A stretch of 64,000 nucleotides of DNA from Paragorgia papillata (GCA_035771165.1 JAWNZC010000106.1:3528501-3592500); one strand, 5' to 3'; numbered from the stretch's first letter, positions 10,784 to 22,507 are shown. Notes: generated by a model from the letters alone, not told the origin. Numbers and translations: made by a program.

Positions 10784-11090
10784 GGCTACACAAGGCTACA
10801 CAAGGCTACGCAAGGCTACACAAGGCTACACAAGGCTACACAAGGCTACACAAGGCTACACAAGGCTACACAAGGCTACACAAGGCTACACAAGGCTACA
10901 CAAGGCTACACAAGGCTACACAAGGCTACACAAGGCTACATAAGGCTACACAAGGCTACACAAGGCTACACAAGGCTACACAAGCCTACACAAGCCTACA
11001 CAAGCCTACACAAGCCTACACAAGGCTACACAAGGCTACACAAGGCTACACAGGGCTACACAAGGCTACACAAGGCTACATAAGTCTACA
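10784..11090. repeat. 10-bp minisatellite, about 30 units
   Basis: The unit is GGCTACACAA. Four consecutive variant units, GCCTACACAA, lie at 10984-11022, so the array has expanded unequally. It is open in one frame only because of its periodicity. It is followed by a CTAAGACTA-rich tract to about 11185, whose inverse orientation is seen at 37660-37815. Confidence 0.9.
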
Positions 11091-12205
11091 AGACTAAGAC
11101 TATCGTCCTAAGACTAAGACTATACTCCTAAGACTATAGGCCTAAGACTAAGACTATAGTCCTAAGACTATAAGACTAGGAACTAAACAGAAATTAGTAG
11201 ACACAATATAGATTTTTTTATCTTAAACCTTGTTTGGAGGAATATAGAGAGTTTTGAACAGTCCAAAGGGTTGAATCGGCTGAGATAAATACTGTGGCGT
11301 AGCTCGAATATTATTTGAATATTATGGCGACTTTGAATATTATACTAGTTAGAACCTAAATGACCACACAGTCTTTTACACGTTTGCTGGGAAATAAATG
11401 TTAACAATTTTGGAGAGTTATCGTTTACTTAGGCATAGTTTGTAGAATCAGGGTGGCGAACCATAAGAAAAACGTACGATACAAGCGTTGGAAAGTTTGT
11501 TAATATTTTGGCACAGAAACGCTTAGCAAGGAACACTGAGAATCTAATAAAAATACCTTTGTGTTTTAAGTTTATGGGGAAAAAAGCGCTTTCTGGGACG
11601 CCATAACACAAAACAAGATGAAAGCCATGAAATGAACAAGTATTTCTGTGGGATGAAATCAAAACATACGTTTTGTTCTTTTGACAACACATATCAATCA
11701 TATCTCGTTAATTTTCAAAAATAACAAAGTGGGCGGACGACGGTTTTAATAAGAGTTTCCTCGGGCCTTTATTTTTCTCGCCTTCTCGCTCGCCCGCGCA
11801 TCTTCGCCAAGCGAGAACAAATAACGGTCTGACATTCAGGTTACCGACCTTATTGATGTAAATTCATTTGAACTGAAATAAATACTTTTTAAACTCGATA
11901 TTTGTGTCTTCTTTGTCTTACCGTTTGAGACATCTTGGTCATAATAAATAGACAATAAATCCAGTAAAATGCTTTCCAAACGCCCGCCAAAAATTTGCGA
12001 TGATACTCGTACGAGAACAGAGTTCGAATGAAGGACGCGACGCGGTTTCGCTATGGTGACACTGCTAATGACCTTCTCGCCTAGACTTGCCTAAGCGCTT
12101 AATCCCCTTAATGACCCCTAACGAGTTTTTCTTTTGTCGCCGCCACGTGCACTGAGGATAAATATGCAAATATCAAACTTAGTAACGGAAAACGTTGCAA
12201 CGTTG
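11091..12205. other. Centre of foldback, shared with copy B, no gene seen
   Basis: This aligns with 37815-38830. A hairpin with arms like GGCCTTTATTTTTCTCGC sits at about 11762-11830. The longest open frame (about 90 codons, minus strand) is not conserved in copy B. Confidence 0.5.
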
Positions 12206-13166
12206 CTCATTCTCGTCCGACTCGATAGTCATCCGCTACCAGTGACGGATCGGGGACGGATCACTTTGATTTGTTGTGAACCTGCGAGGTTTTGACCAAA
12301 ATTACCCCCTTAGGGCTTAAAATGATCCTGAATGATCCCTTTGTAAAATGAGACCTTTATAACGATATGCCATGAAGTATTACCCGAGATCTGATCTGAA
12401 TTCCGGGTTGTGAATTTCCCGAAGAAGAAAATGGCTTTTATTTGTCGATATATAAGCGAAACCAACGAAAATTTAGGCTCTATAACAACTCCGAAAGTAA
12501 GTATAAGCATCTGTTTGTTGTAATTATTTCGCAGATTAGCAATAATTTGGTAAAATGTGACGAAAACCATCTCGGCCGATCAGGCAATTATCGAACAAAA
12601 TTTGCCTAGAGCTGTCGGCGTTGTAATGGCAAACAGGAGTAAATATCACTCAAAATAACTTAAAATCTGAATAGCTGACTTAAAAACGATCTTACTGATG
12701 TATTATGGTCGTATGTTCTTGTATAATTCTGTTTTAATTTGTAAATTTCAAAATAAGTTATATGATCGCGCGCGGGCGCACCATGGGGGGTCACAATGGG
12801 GGGTCTCAATGGAAAATCATAAAAAATCAATATAGTATTTGCTTTTTATTGTATTACTTTATTTGAATTTGTGAAATGCTGCTTTTCATTTTACATGATC
12901 CAAAGTTTGGTGTAAAGTCATTTCTCGTTAAATATTTAACATTTTGTTTGCTTATAATAATATTTTTAATAATATAATTAGCATAAATTAGCATAATTTG
13001 CAAAATGGGTTGTCTGACAAGACCCGAAAACCCAAAATTTGAATAGTAGAGGTAAAAATGATTCAAATGATATGTTGTGGTATTATTTTTGTGTTATTAT
13101 GCCATTTAATTCACAAATTGCCAAGACGACCTGCTGTGACTGGTTTTCGACCCGGACAAGAATGAG
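12206..13166. mobile_element. 961-bp MITE inserted into foldback right arm
   Basis: The ends are CTCATTCTCGTCCG at 12206 and the complement of CTCATTCTTGTCCG at 13166, giving TIRs of about 20 bp with few mismatches. Copy B and the left arm both preserve the uninterrupted arm sequence (GCAACCAGTTTAA), so this is an insertion specific to copy A. No coding region. Confidence 0.7.
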
Positions 13167-13617
13167 TTTAAAGAATTATTCAGTTTATATTTACTCAAAT
13201 CAATACGCTTAAAAGAACTTCGGGAATCAGTCGGACACTTATAACACCGGGGGGTTGAGAAACAGCTAGGGTTAGGGGGTTGGATAAAAGTTAGGGTTAG
13301 AGGGTCCCACAGGAGCCTGACAAATAATGACGTAGTGAAAACCAGGGGGGTTGGATAAAAGCTAGGTTTGGGGAGTTGGATAAAGTTAGGGTTAGAAGGT
13401 TCTAAAGGAGCCTGAGAATAATGACTCTAACCAGCTGGGCATGCCCATTCTCGCCTGCAGTAAGTACCTTGTTGCTAGGATACCTAAAACACAGCTGATA
13501 TGAATAAATTAACATAAAACTTTAAAAATGCTTACGTCAGCGGTGGAGCGTAGGGCTCCACAGGCTCCACCGGCTCCACCGGACGTATAACCCCTCTTCC
13601 CTATACTACTAAGCTCC

Positions 13618-13831
13618 GTCCACACGTATTCAACTTTTTTATTACGGATTGGCCTTCAGTCCACACGTAAACGATAAAGCGGTTATCAAAAACAGAACTT
13701 TACGAAGACGGTCTCCAAAGTGGAACTTTTTGAAAACGCCGTTTTCCTGTTTTCGTATACACACGGATTTTTTTAAAAACGGATAAAAAAGTTTCGTTTT
13801 CAAACGGAAACGAATATGTGTGGACAAGGCC
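13618..13831. mobile_element. Short MITE, copy A
   Basis: Ends GTCCACACGTATTC and GAATATGTGTGGAC are inverse complements with one mismatch, spanning about 208 bp. The copy B version lies at 39287-39483, so it predates the duplication. Confidence 0.6.
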
Positions 13832-14738
13832 TAAATATATTTTATATGTATTTTTTAGTAAGTAGAAATATTCTTGCATCGTAAGAACGCTTGATTTACT
13901 ATATTTTTGTTAAGTAAAAATATTCTTAATAAGAATTCTTGATTCAAGTGTATTTTTACTACACAAGTAAAATTTTCTAACTATACGGATAGTAAATTTT
14001 TACTTCTTTTAAGTAATATTTTTCTCAAAACAATTAATAATTTTCTTAAAACTATGCGGAATAGTAACAATTTACTTGTTTTAAGTAATATTGGACTTAA
14101 AACAAGTATTTTTTTCTTGAAATAAGAATTGTGATTTCGCAGTGTGACATTCACTGAGTGAAAACGGACAATGTAATGCACATTAAAAAAACCCACTTCA
14201 AATGACAGAGTAGAATCTTTTCCAGATTTTTGTTTCTTTGCTTCGCCGTTGTTGAGATATTCCAATATGTTTGAATGCAAATTAAACAACTTGACGTCAC
14301 ACACGCATGTATAAGGACATTTCGAAGTGACAATCGAAGGTTATATATTTTTGCTATTATAAAAAAGAAATTATCTGAAAATTTACATGTTTGGTGTTCT
14401 AGAAAACGCCCATGCGCAAAGTGATTTTGTTTGATCATTGCAAAGATATATAATCTTCTATAATAACTCATTATGCACGTGTGATTTTAAGATGTTTCAT
14501 TTACATATCAAACAATCTCAAATAGCTCAACAACGAAGCAAGGAAACGAAAAATTACAAAAGATGTTTCTTCGTATCGTGTCATTTTAAGTGTTCTTCCA
14601 AATAAGACAGAATTAATAGTTCTTTCATGTGAGATATTTTGAATGTTTAAAACTTTTTTGTAAAAATCATGTTTCGGTATAATGTATAATTTATAGTCGC
14701 TAGGCTCGAAAAAATCGAAAAAACATCAAGGTGTTTAC
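13832..14738. other. Intronic DNA left of exon, shared with copy B
   Basis: Very AT-rich, with several AAGTAA/TTACTT-type inverted motifs between 13880 and 14140. The segment at about 14390-14600 is missing from copy B. No gene seen. Confidence 0.5.
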
Positions 14739-15070
14739 CTTAATCTGATCATTTTTCTTATATGGGTAGAAGTTTTGTCCATCGTCGCTGTAGGAAATTG
14801 TGTAGCTCCTGACAAACTGATTACATGAGCAGCCTTGTCGTCCTTGAGTACTTATTCCAGTTACCACAGTTCGTTGTTCAAAATCAACTTGAAGCCATTG
14901 GTTAAGGTCCCTTTTCCTCGATGACCACGCCCCTGCTTTTCTTCCGCGTGCTTGAAAGTTTAACCTGGCATTGCTTGGAGAATACTTTGAACCCCACGTA
15001 GATGACGCCGTTATTTGACGATCCAGAATTTTGCCAGATTGTAATCCGAGAACTTCAGGATTTCTGCACT
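14739..15070 (-). CDS. Discoidin (F5/8C) domain, N-terminal exon, copy A
   Basis: This 332-nt exon (2 nt plus 110 codons) is the copy A counterpart of 40290-40618, with the same splice sites and phases (1 in, 0 out). It reads CRNPEVLGLQ, ITASS, GSKYSPSNARLN, WLQVDF, VVTGISTQGR and SYTISYSDDG without any stop. I count about ten amino-acid differences from copy B, including a one-codon indel at GCSC versus GCC, and no disruptive change. Its start phase allows direct splicing from the exon at 32468-32612, giving the short inter-domain linker typical of proteins with tandem discoidin domains. Alternatively each copy could belong to a separate gene. Transcript data would decide. Confidence 0.9.
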
Positions 15071-15276
15071 CTAAAACAGTATGTAAAGTGTCTCATAAAA
15101 AATGTTGCAGGTCAATCGGTCATTAGAAATACCCCGGAAAATGTCTGCGAATGCGTTAGTTACTAGTTACTTCCGCTAGGAGGCTATAGTAGGTTATGTT
15201 TTTACCTCCGTTTGTCTGTCTGTTTATCTGTTTATCTGTTTCTCCATTTGCTCGTTTGTATGTCAGTAGGATATCT

Positions 15277-15504
15277 TGTCGTAAATAGCCTCCCCTTGTT
15301 TCGATACGACACTTCACTTGAATATTTTGTACATTTATTTCACTTCACTATTGTTTATCACGTTAGCTCGCACACAACTTTTTTCTTCTTACTCCGTTCC
15401 GATCACCTCGTCCCAAGAGTACCCCCAGCAGCTCGTGACGTCAGATCGTGTTCTATTACGTAACTTCCGGTTAACTATATTACAGACTCTGCCAATCTCC
15501 AACA
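15277..15504 (-). repeat. 3' LTR of BEL element
   Basis: 228 bp with the same ends as the 5' LTR and four substitutions. It is directly preceded, on the minus strand, by the polypurine tract GGGGGAGGG (plus strand 15505-15513). Confidence 0.9.
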
Positions 15505-15641
15505 CCCTCCCCCAATACAACTTCGGAGAAGATGCATTTGTCCTACTTCTGGAGATTGGCTTGTACTTAACTTAAACCAACTCAACTAAATGTTTTGAAA
15601 GTTCAGCTATATAGTCTATATGCTTGTTCAACATAACTGTC

Positions 15642-18600
15642 TCAGTCCTCGTCTTCTACAATCTCCCTAATTCTCTGACTTGCAGCAATTGCTGCCTGTC
15701 TCTTTGGTCGAAAGGTTTCTGCTTCCGGATTAAGCTTGATTGGTTTCTTCTTGCGATCACACGATAGTTCCAATGGAAACAAGTGCTGAACTGCTCGTTC
15801 GAGCTGTGACTTGCCAGTACGGACTTTCGCTCCCCTGACTACACCATCCTTTCCCGCAATCAGCTCTTCAATGACCCCGAGTGGCCATTTCCCACGATTC
15901 TTTTCATCAGTTCTAAGGACTACCACGTCTCCAACAGCAGGCACTGTTCCTTTTGATCCGCGTAAGTATTCTTGGCTCCAGCGTTTCCACATAGCTTCCT
16001 TGCATTTTAATAGGTGCTTCGCCCTTCTTCTTAGATCGTTGTCTTCGATTCGATGAGGTTGAAGTTCTGGCATGATGTTGCTGTTCAGGAATAGCATACT
16101 ATTCGGTGTTAGAATAGGGAGTTGAACATCGTCCTCCACATATCCCAAAGGTCGGTTGTTCAACGCGATCTCTACGTCCAAAAGCACTTCGAGCTCGTTC
16201 CAATTTAAAAACCCATTTCCAATGGTCTTATTCAAGGCAGCTTTAACTAGACCAATCATTCGTTCGAATTGGCCGCCCCACCATGGGGCGCGGCTCAAGT
16301 TGAACTGCCAGGTTATCTGGTGTACAGATAAAAAGTTCTGAATCTTCTCATCTTTCGATACAGCTCTCATCCATTTCGCCGCTCCGATAAACGTTCCTCC
16401 ATTATCTGAATAAATTCTCTCTGGTCGGCCTCGACGTGCTATAAATCGCTTCAGGCTCACCATGAACTCTTTAAGTTCCAAACTGGGCAAGAGGTCTATA
16501 TAAATGCCTCTTGTTAGACTGCAAGCATACAGTAACACATACGACTTCCCCTCTCGACCCTTTCCTTTGTGGTACGGTATAGGACCAGCATAATCTACTC
16601 CGATCACCTGGTACGGATTGGTGCCTTGGGTGCGCGTGGTTGCATATGCTGATACTGTGAATCTCTTGCATCCATCGCAACTCTTCCTAACCTTTCTGAC
16701 CAGTCTCCTCAATCGGGGTATCCAATATTTCTTGCGCACTTGAGTCATTGTCATACCAATGCCACCATGTAAGGTAAGCGTATGGGCTTCTTCCACGATT
16801 TTCTGAGCTAGGATATGACTGTCAGGGACGTATATTGGTTTCTCGCCTTGTATACGGCCATGGCATTCCAGAATGCCAGCTTCATTCGGCTGTAGATTCA
16901 GTTGTACATAATCATCTTCGACTCCACGACTTTCTTGGGCCCGCTGGATCCAAAATGCTCTTTGACGGTCTGTTTCTTTCGTGGTCAACGGTCCTGTGAT
17001 GCACTCGGACCCTCGGCTTGGTAGTGCATTGTTCGCAAATCTGCAAATCCACGAACATATTCGAATAGCTTTTTGCAAGTTGAATTTCTCCAGCAGCTTG
17101 CCAATCTCGTTTGGTTGATTTACAGCGATATTTACCATGTCTTGCACAGGTTTAGATTCGACTCTACTCTCGTCAGATGACTTGGTTACAATATTTGGTG
17201 GCCACTGGTCTGCATTCTGAAGCCATCCGGGACTTTTCCACCACAGCTCATCTCGGCTAAACTGATCTCCACGACTACCAATATCAGCAGGGTTTTCAGC
17301 TGTTGTTACATGTCGCCATTTCATCCCTTTGTGACTTTGGATTTTCTTCACTCTATTTGCAACGAATTGTTTGTAGGTTTCAGTTCCTTGTAGCCAGTAT
17401 AAAACCACAGAACTGTCCGACCAGCACGTAATGCTCTTCAACGGAAATCCGGTCAACGCTTCTCTGACGTTTTCGACGAGATTAATGGCCATATGGGCAG
17501 CGACCAACTCCAGTCTTGGGATTGTCAGCTCTGGTTTGGCCAAGCGAGATCTTGCTGCTACCAGACATTGGTTGATACCGGAGGGTTGGCGAACCACCGC
17601 ATACACACATGCAGAAACACCACTGCCACTAGCGTGGCCAAAGGAATGCAGATCTATGCTGTCGATTGGTTCTCGGTGAGTGGTCAACGATCTTGGAAAT
17701 TCCACCTTGTTAGGAAACTCGCTTTTCCACTTAGTCCACTGTCTACGGAGTGCGTCTGGAATTGGCTCGTCCTAGTTCTTCTTTGCGTCGCAAACAGCTC
17801 GATATATAAGTTTCCCCCGTAACGTTGCTGGAGAGACGACACCCAATGGATCATATATCTTTGCCAATTTGGATAAAACACCACGCTTTGTTGCCACTGC
17901 TTCTTCTTTTGAAAGGACGATGCTTAACTTGTCACGCTCTTTGTGCCATTCCAATCCAAGAAGGCTGGAGTCTCCCCCGTTCGGTTTCCTCAAGTGTTGC
18001 TTGGCGTAAGTAGGTTCCTCCACCAAACCTTGGTCTGATTCGAGCTCCGGAGCATTAGAGTGCCACTTGTGAAGCTGGAAACACGCATCTTGGGAAATCT
18101 TTGATGCAATCTCTTTGAGCTCAAATGCTTCCTTCACCGTTGCCGACCCCGAAATAAGATCGTCCACATACATTTCACGTTTAAGCTTAGCAACCGTCTC
18201 TTGATCACACTCTTCCCAGGTAGCTAGATGAGTCTCGATGACTCCCCCAAGGAGAAACGGGGATGCTGTTAAACCAAAGAGAGCCCTAGTGTATCGTAAG
18301 GTCTCTAGTTCCGACTGTCCGCTTTCTTTCCAATGAAAGCGCAATGCATCACGGTCATCAGCCTTTATTCGCACTTATAAAAAGGCCTTCTGAAGATCAC
18401 CACTCAGAGCCACAGGGTAGAAGCGACCCCTAACCAAGACATTCCACAATTTGTTTTGCAGTGGGGGCCCTGTATGTAAACATTCATTCAGGGATGGGGC
18501 TCCATAATATGCTTGAGCTGAGGCGTCGAAAACTACTCGGACTTTAGTTGACTCTGCATTGGGACGCACCACCGGTTTGTGTGGGATGTAGAATTCAGTT

Positions 18601-20753
18601 CCAACTGCGGGTTGGTCAGCGGTCTCGATTATACCTGCATCTCTCTGGTCTTCAATTATTTCTGTATACTGGGTTGTTAGTTGTTGGCGTTCCAGTTTCC
18701 GGGTTAAACTTTGTAGTCTGCGAAGGCTACCATTCTTGTTGCTGGGCAAGGGTGGGTGGTTACCACGCCAAGGTAGTTCTGTTTCATACCACCCCTCTTC
18801 ATTCCGCACAAGCTGCTCCTTAAACTCCTCATAAACTCCGCTTGGTCTGTCTTCTAATCCCAGGACATCCATACGGCATAGCTCTTCATACTCGACATGT
18901 GAGGTTTGTGTCAGTAGCATGTTGGTTACGTTAAGGCACTCTTTCCCTGGTGACATGATTGTCCACTCGAAGCGGGTTAGTTCAGCAACAGGCTGCCCAG
19001 GTGTTCCAATTTTAGGTGGAGTGTTTGTCGTCAGCTTGGCGTACTCGCTTGCACCCAAAATAAGGTGTACTGGGAGGTGCTCCTTGGTGTCCGTATCCTC
19101 CATCACAACTCCCTCAAGATGTGGATTACTCCCAATTAGCTCAGGATATCTTGGGTTATCTAGAGATACAAGTTCTCCCTTCTCAACCTTTGTCACTTCC
19201 ACAGACATTGAAAATTGTCCTGAAGTCCCCTTGATGTTGATGGTTTGTATCTCCATTTTCCTCGTAGTTGTTCCCAGCATCATTTCGACTTTCCTTGTTT
19301 CTCTTCTACTTTCGCGCTTGGTCAGCTCGTCCAGGAGTGCTGCTGATGCATATGAACTGCCCGCCCCGGTGTCAAGTAAGGCCGGACACTTGACACCCTC
19401 AACATCCGCTATCACAACTGGGTATACTACAACATCGTTGTTGCCATGATGTGCTGTTAACAATCGCCCTTCAGGAGGAGATTCACTACAAATAGAAGTA
19501 TGGTGCTTTCTGCTGCATTTCTTGCACCTAGATTTACTCCTACAATCTGCTGCGCGATGCTGTGTGCCCGTTCAGTTGAAGCATAATCCTTTCTTTGCCA
19601 AAATTTGCTTCCTACTATCTGCAGAAACGATTTTCGTGCAGTCCACGCCCTTGTGCGTGTTTTCCTCGCAGTACACGCAAGCCCGCGAGGAGTTCTCGTA
19701 TCCCGAATCCCGCGCGTGAAATAAACGCTTCTTCGATGGTGGCGATTTAGGTGCTTTCCTCGAACTGTTTTCTTCGATTGGATGGATATCTCGCCATTTC
19801 CTGAGTTGTTCGAGCAGATCGTTGAAGCTCCAATCCTGCCAACCCTCGTTGCCTCGAACCAGATCGGCTTTAATGCCTTTTAGCTTGTCCAAAGTAGACC
19901 TAACGTTGCCTTTCACATCGGCGAGTTTGCCGAGTGTCTCAAGACTTTGCACATTATAACGAAGTTGCTTGTAGAATTCGCTCACTTTCTTCGGTTCCTC
20001 TCCAGTAATCACAGGTAAGCTCATGATATTCTGTACATAAGCATTGACCACATCAGAGGTTTGACCGTATTCTGCTTCGAGAATGTTCTTCGCTGTCGAA
20101 TAACCTTCGTTGGTAAATGGAAGTCCATTTATATCTGCTTGAACTGGTTCTGCAAGAAGCTCTTTCAAGTAGGAAAATTTCGTAAGCGTTGGTAGATTTG
20201 TGGAGTCGATCTGTGAGGTAAACTTGCCCCAAAAAGGCAGCCACGATTCAACTTTACCGTTAAACTTGGTTATCGGAAGCTTAGGTAATTTGGCGGTCGA
20301 TGAAGATGTTGACATGTTGTTTTGACTCGCTTGACCTTGTTCGTCTTGCACCCTTTTCTCGAATGTAGCCTTTTGCTCCAATAACTCTTGCTCGAACTGC
20401 AGATTATTTCTGTGTGCCATCATAGTTTTTGCTTCTTCTTCACCTAAGTCGATTTCCTTGATCTTTTGTGTTAATTTTCTTATGCAATCGTCGGTTCTCG
20501 TCAGTTCATGTTCGAAATCTTTACCCCACTCAGCGACCTGTTCTTCGCTTTCCCCTTTCGAAAATTTCTTCTCTTCAACGCTTTCTTTTAACTCGATAAC
20601 TACTTTAGAAATGTTCATAATCGAGGTTTTCTGCCGCTCACAGGCTTCACGATCATATTTATCCATTGTTTCGTCGGTTTTGCTTAACCTGGATCGCAGT
20701 GCTTTCACTTTACTCGCCAGTTCTGTAAGTTGTTTCTCCATGTTGTTTCTCAC
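15642..20753 (-). pseudogene. BEL/Pao gag-pol polyprotein, three nonsense codons
   Basis: A single reading frame of about 1700 codons runs from ATG at 20753 to the terminal stop at 15642. It is interrupted only by TGA at 19572-19574, TAA at 18375-18377 and TAG at 17772-17774. The order is: gag with an N-terminal coiled coil and C-terminal CVYC zinc-knuckle region; protease with LLDTGAGSS near 19365; RT with YVDD near 18160; RNase H with WSDSSVVLYW; integrase with an H-H-C-C zinc site (LHGGIG to CDGC) and D, D, E in GVDYAGP, YSDNGG and WWGGQFER. The TGA falls in the knuckle region, the TAA just before a conserved RT strand, and the TAG between RT and RNase H. No frameshift was seen. Confidence 0.92.
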
Positions 20754-20820
20754 GATATTCTCAGTCTTCGCTGTTATTTAATAGGCTCTATCACTCACCA
20801 TCCCGTCGGAGGTGCCACTA

Positions 20821-21048
20821 TGTCGTAAATAGCCTCCACTTGTTTCGATACGACACTTCACTTGAATATTTTGTACATTTATTTCACTTCACTATTGTTT
20901 ATCACCTTAGCTCGCACACAACTTTTTTCTCCTTACCCCGTTCCGATCACCTCGTCCCAAGAGTACCCCCAGCAGCTCGTGACGTCAGATCGTGTTCTAT
21001 TACGTAACTTCCGGTTAACTATATTACAGACTCTGCCAATCTCCAACA
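20821..21048 (-). repeat. 5' LTR of BEL element
   Basis: 228 bp, starting TGTCGTAAATAGCC and ending CAATCTCCAACA on the plus strand. On the minus strand the PBS begins two bases inside the element as TGGCACCTCCGACGGGA (about 20802-20818). I have not assigned the primer tRNA. Confidence 0.9.
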
Positions 21049-21475
21049 ATCTCACAAAATACCCTACAAGTTTTCGTGAAAGCCTGTGGAAAGATTTATC
21101 ATATATCAGGGACCACACTTTTCAATTTTGGTTGAATTTGTTTGAAATTTGGATGGGAAATTCATAAAAATCTGACCACAGGATTTTCCGTGTAAAAATC
21201 ATGCTTGATTGCGCTCATTAGCCTACTTCTATGCAAAAATATTTACATAATTTTGGTGCGAGTGCAACCAAACATTGTATTCATTCATATATGTGTAAGC
21301 CTTGTGAGCAGCCTGGTTAGTGGGATAGCCCATCATTCTTAAACATCTCCAAAAACGCGCTGGCGGAGGTATATGGTAATTTATTATGAAATCACTATGG
21401 CCGGGAAATGGCGGTGAGTTTATATACCACTTCTCAAAACAAGAGAACATGGCCGGATAAAATTTTTAATGTGAC
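21049..21475. other. Shared intronic repeat DNA, no gene
   Basis: This continues the segment before the BEL insertion (15170-15276) and matches 41588-42024. The run of GTTTGTCTGTCTG-like text before the insertion, with TCTCACAAAATACCCTAC after it, looks like one old dispersed repeat. Confidence 0.5.
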
Positions 21476-21930
21476 TAAAGGCGGATTTCCAGTCCTCGCA
21501 CGAAGCAACTCGCACGGTTTCCACTGTATTTCCACCAAACACAGCTCGTTGCGATAACTCGCGTCTGATGAAACGTCGAGGTGTTTGGATATCCTGATGA
21601 AGCACTGTTCTGAGTGTTTAATATAGTATCTCAAACAAATCGGTATTTTAAGAGTAAATCGAGGTAAAAGTTCGATTAATTTTTGTAATTTCTTCCTTCA
21701 ATATTCCCTGCAAATTAACCATCAATGAAACCATCAATTTGTACAATTTTCTCATGAATTACTAATAAGTTTAAAATCTTGACATAATTTGTTTTGACTG
21801 GTTTATTTACCGCGAGAACTTGCCACGAGTAAAAAAATAGTTCAAAATTTCCAGCACTCGCAGGGAGCTTGCAAGTGCTCGCAGCGAGCAGCGAGTTTGG
21901 TTCGTGCGAAGACTGGAAATCCTCCTTTAT
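21476..21930. mobile_element. MITE, copy A
   Basis: Inverted ends TAAAGGCGGATTTCCAGTC and the complement of TAAAGGAGGATTTCCAGTC, with about 30 bp of matching TIR that includes TCGCACGAA. The orthologous copy at 42025-42498 has perfect ends. It is non-coding and older than the duplication. Confidence 0.75.
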
Positions 21931-22314
21931 TACATTGCGGGAGGAGGAACTCAAGAACACGCTTTACTTCATCTTATAACGTACGCTATACGCTCAAAAA
22001 AACGAGAAGCTAGTTCTGAAACCAAGTTTCTAAAACTGTCTGTCACTATTTAGAACTTGAAATTGAATACAAAGTGCAGGTTAAATAAAAAGATTCGCTT
22101 CAACGTACGCCGTAGTTCGTTCGAGAGGCTGTTTGTGAAACCACGCTTCTAAAGCTCTTTCAGTATTTAGAACTTGAAATTGAATAAGAGGTGCAGCTTA
22201 TTTTAGGGAGAAAAGCATTATAAAGAAAATCGACTTTGCTTGGTCAAGTGACACTTTGGTATATATATATATATATCAAATCATTAGCCAATCAAAGCAC
22301 TGAAGAAAAAAACC
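21931..22314. other. Shared intronic DNA, nothing recognised
   Basis: This aligns with 42499-42860. It contains two diverged copies of a TTTCTAAA...CTATTTAGAACTTGAAATTGAAT segment and an (AT)n tract at 22261-22276, where copy B has a much longer tract and an insert. Confidence 0.5.
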
Positions 22315-22505
22315 CACTGAAGTTAAGCCCGATCACACGGGGTTAGTATTTGGATAGCTTCATGTGAGTAGAGTTGTTGGTTCTCTCCTGTCCCTCGAGG
22401 GTTTTTCTCCGGGTTCTCCGGTTTCCCTCCTCAGTAAAACCAACAGTGTCCCCAATTAGTTTTGTGAGCTAAATACATTTGACACTTAAATAAAGTTTAC
22501 ATACA
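22315..22505 (+). mobile_element. 5S-rRNA-derived SINE, copy A
   Basis: The head CACTGAAGTTAAGCCC, then GGGGTTAGTATTTGGAT, matches the internal promoter region of 5S rRNA (A box, intermediate element and start of the C box). It is followed by a non-5S body with CTCGAGGGTTTTTCTCCGGG and an ACAT-rich tail after AAATAAAGTTTA. The promoter is damaged: sequence after GGATA, where GGGTGA is expected, is lost. Confidence 0.7.
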
Positions 22506-22507
22506 TA

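Larger units (their letters stand above)
10255..13615. mobile_element. Large foldback element with ~0.5-kb inverted arms
   Basis: The left arm (10255-10770) is the inverse complement of the right arm, which is split into 12105-12205 and 13167-13615 by a later MITE. The outer ends are AGCTTAGTAGTATAGGG and its complement. The arms contain degenerate TTAGGG-like text. The centre holds a 10-bp minisatellite and about 1 kb of AT-rich DNA. Copy B keeps the centre and an uninterrupted right arm (38740-39285) but no left arm. Confidence 0.8.
15277..21048 (-). mobile_element. Full-length BEL/Pao LTR retrotransposon
   Basis: The element is complete: two 228-bp LTRs, PBS, one long gag-pol frame and a polypurine tract. 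It is flanked by a 4-bp duplication, ATCT (15273-15276 and 21049-21052). Copy B keeps the empty target (GGTATCTCACAAAAT near 41590). I count four differences between the LTRs, so the insertion is young relative to the duplication. It sits upstream of the copy A discoidin exon, in the opposite part of the same intron system, transcribed in the same direction as the host gene. Confidence 0.93.
1..22438. repeat. Segmental duplication, copy A (left end outside window)
   Basis: This block aligns in order with 28519-43262. Matching segments, A to B, are 1-54 to 28519-28570, 165-560 to 30013-30390, 525-3335 to 30690-33480, 7790-8470 to 35600-36490, 11090-12200 to 37815-38840, 13160-14390 to 38840-40145, 14600-15276 to 40150-40808, and 21049-22438 to 41588-43262. 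Everything between these segments is an insertion or deletion in one copy. The block holds one discoidin exon pair. Because the alignment is already running at base 1, the true left boundary lies outside the window. The right end is inside a 5S-derived SINE, so the boundary there may reflect repeat insertion rather than the duplication breakpoint. Confidence 0.85.

Noticed and set aside
10704..10943. 79-codon frame rich in HKATQGYTRL
   Set aside because: It is a product of a 10-bp tandem repeat read in frame.
11429..11701. 90-codon minus-strand frame in the foldback centre
   Set aside because: The aligned copy B sequence (38090-38350) breaks the frame, so there is no coding constraint.
13262..13395. 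Internal telomere tract
   Set aside because: TTAGGG-like words are scattered within the foldback arm at irregular spacing. There is no tandem telomeric array.
17431..17822. Plus-strand frames across the BEL element (also 18548-19449, 20458-20781)
   Set aside because: They are antisense shadows of the gag-pol frame.
21592..21620. Hammerhead suggested by CTGATGAAGCACT (also at 42164)
   Set aside because: No GAAA follows a stem II in either copy.
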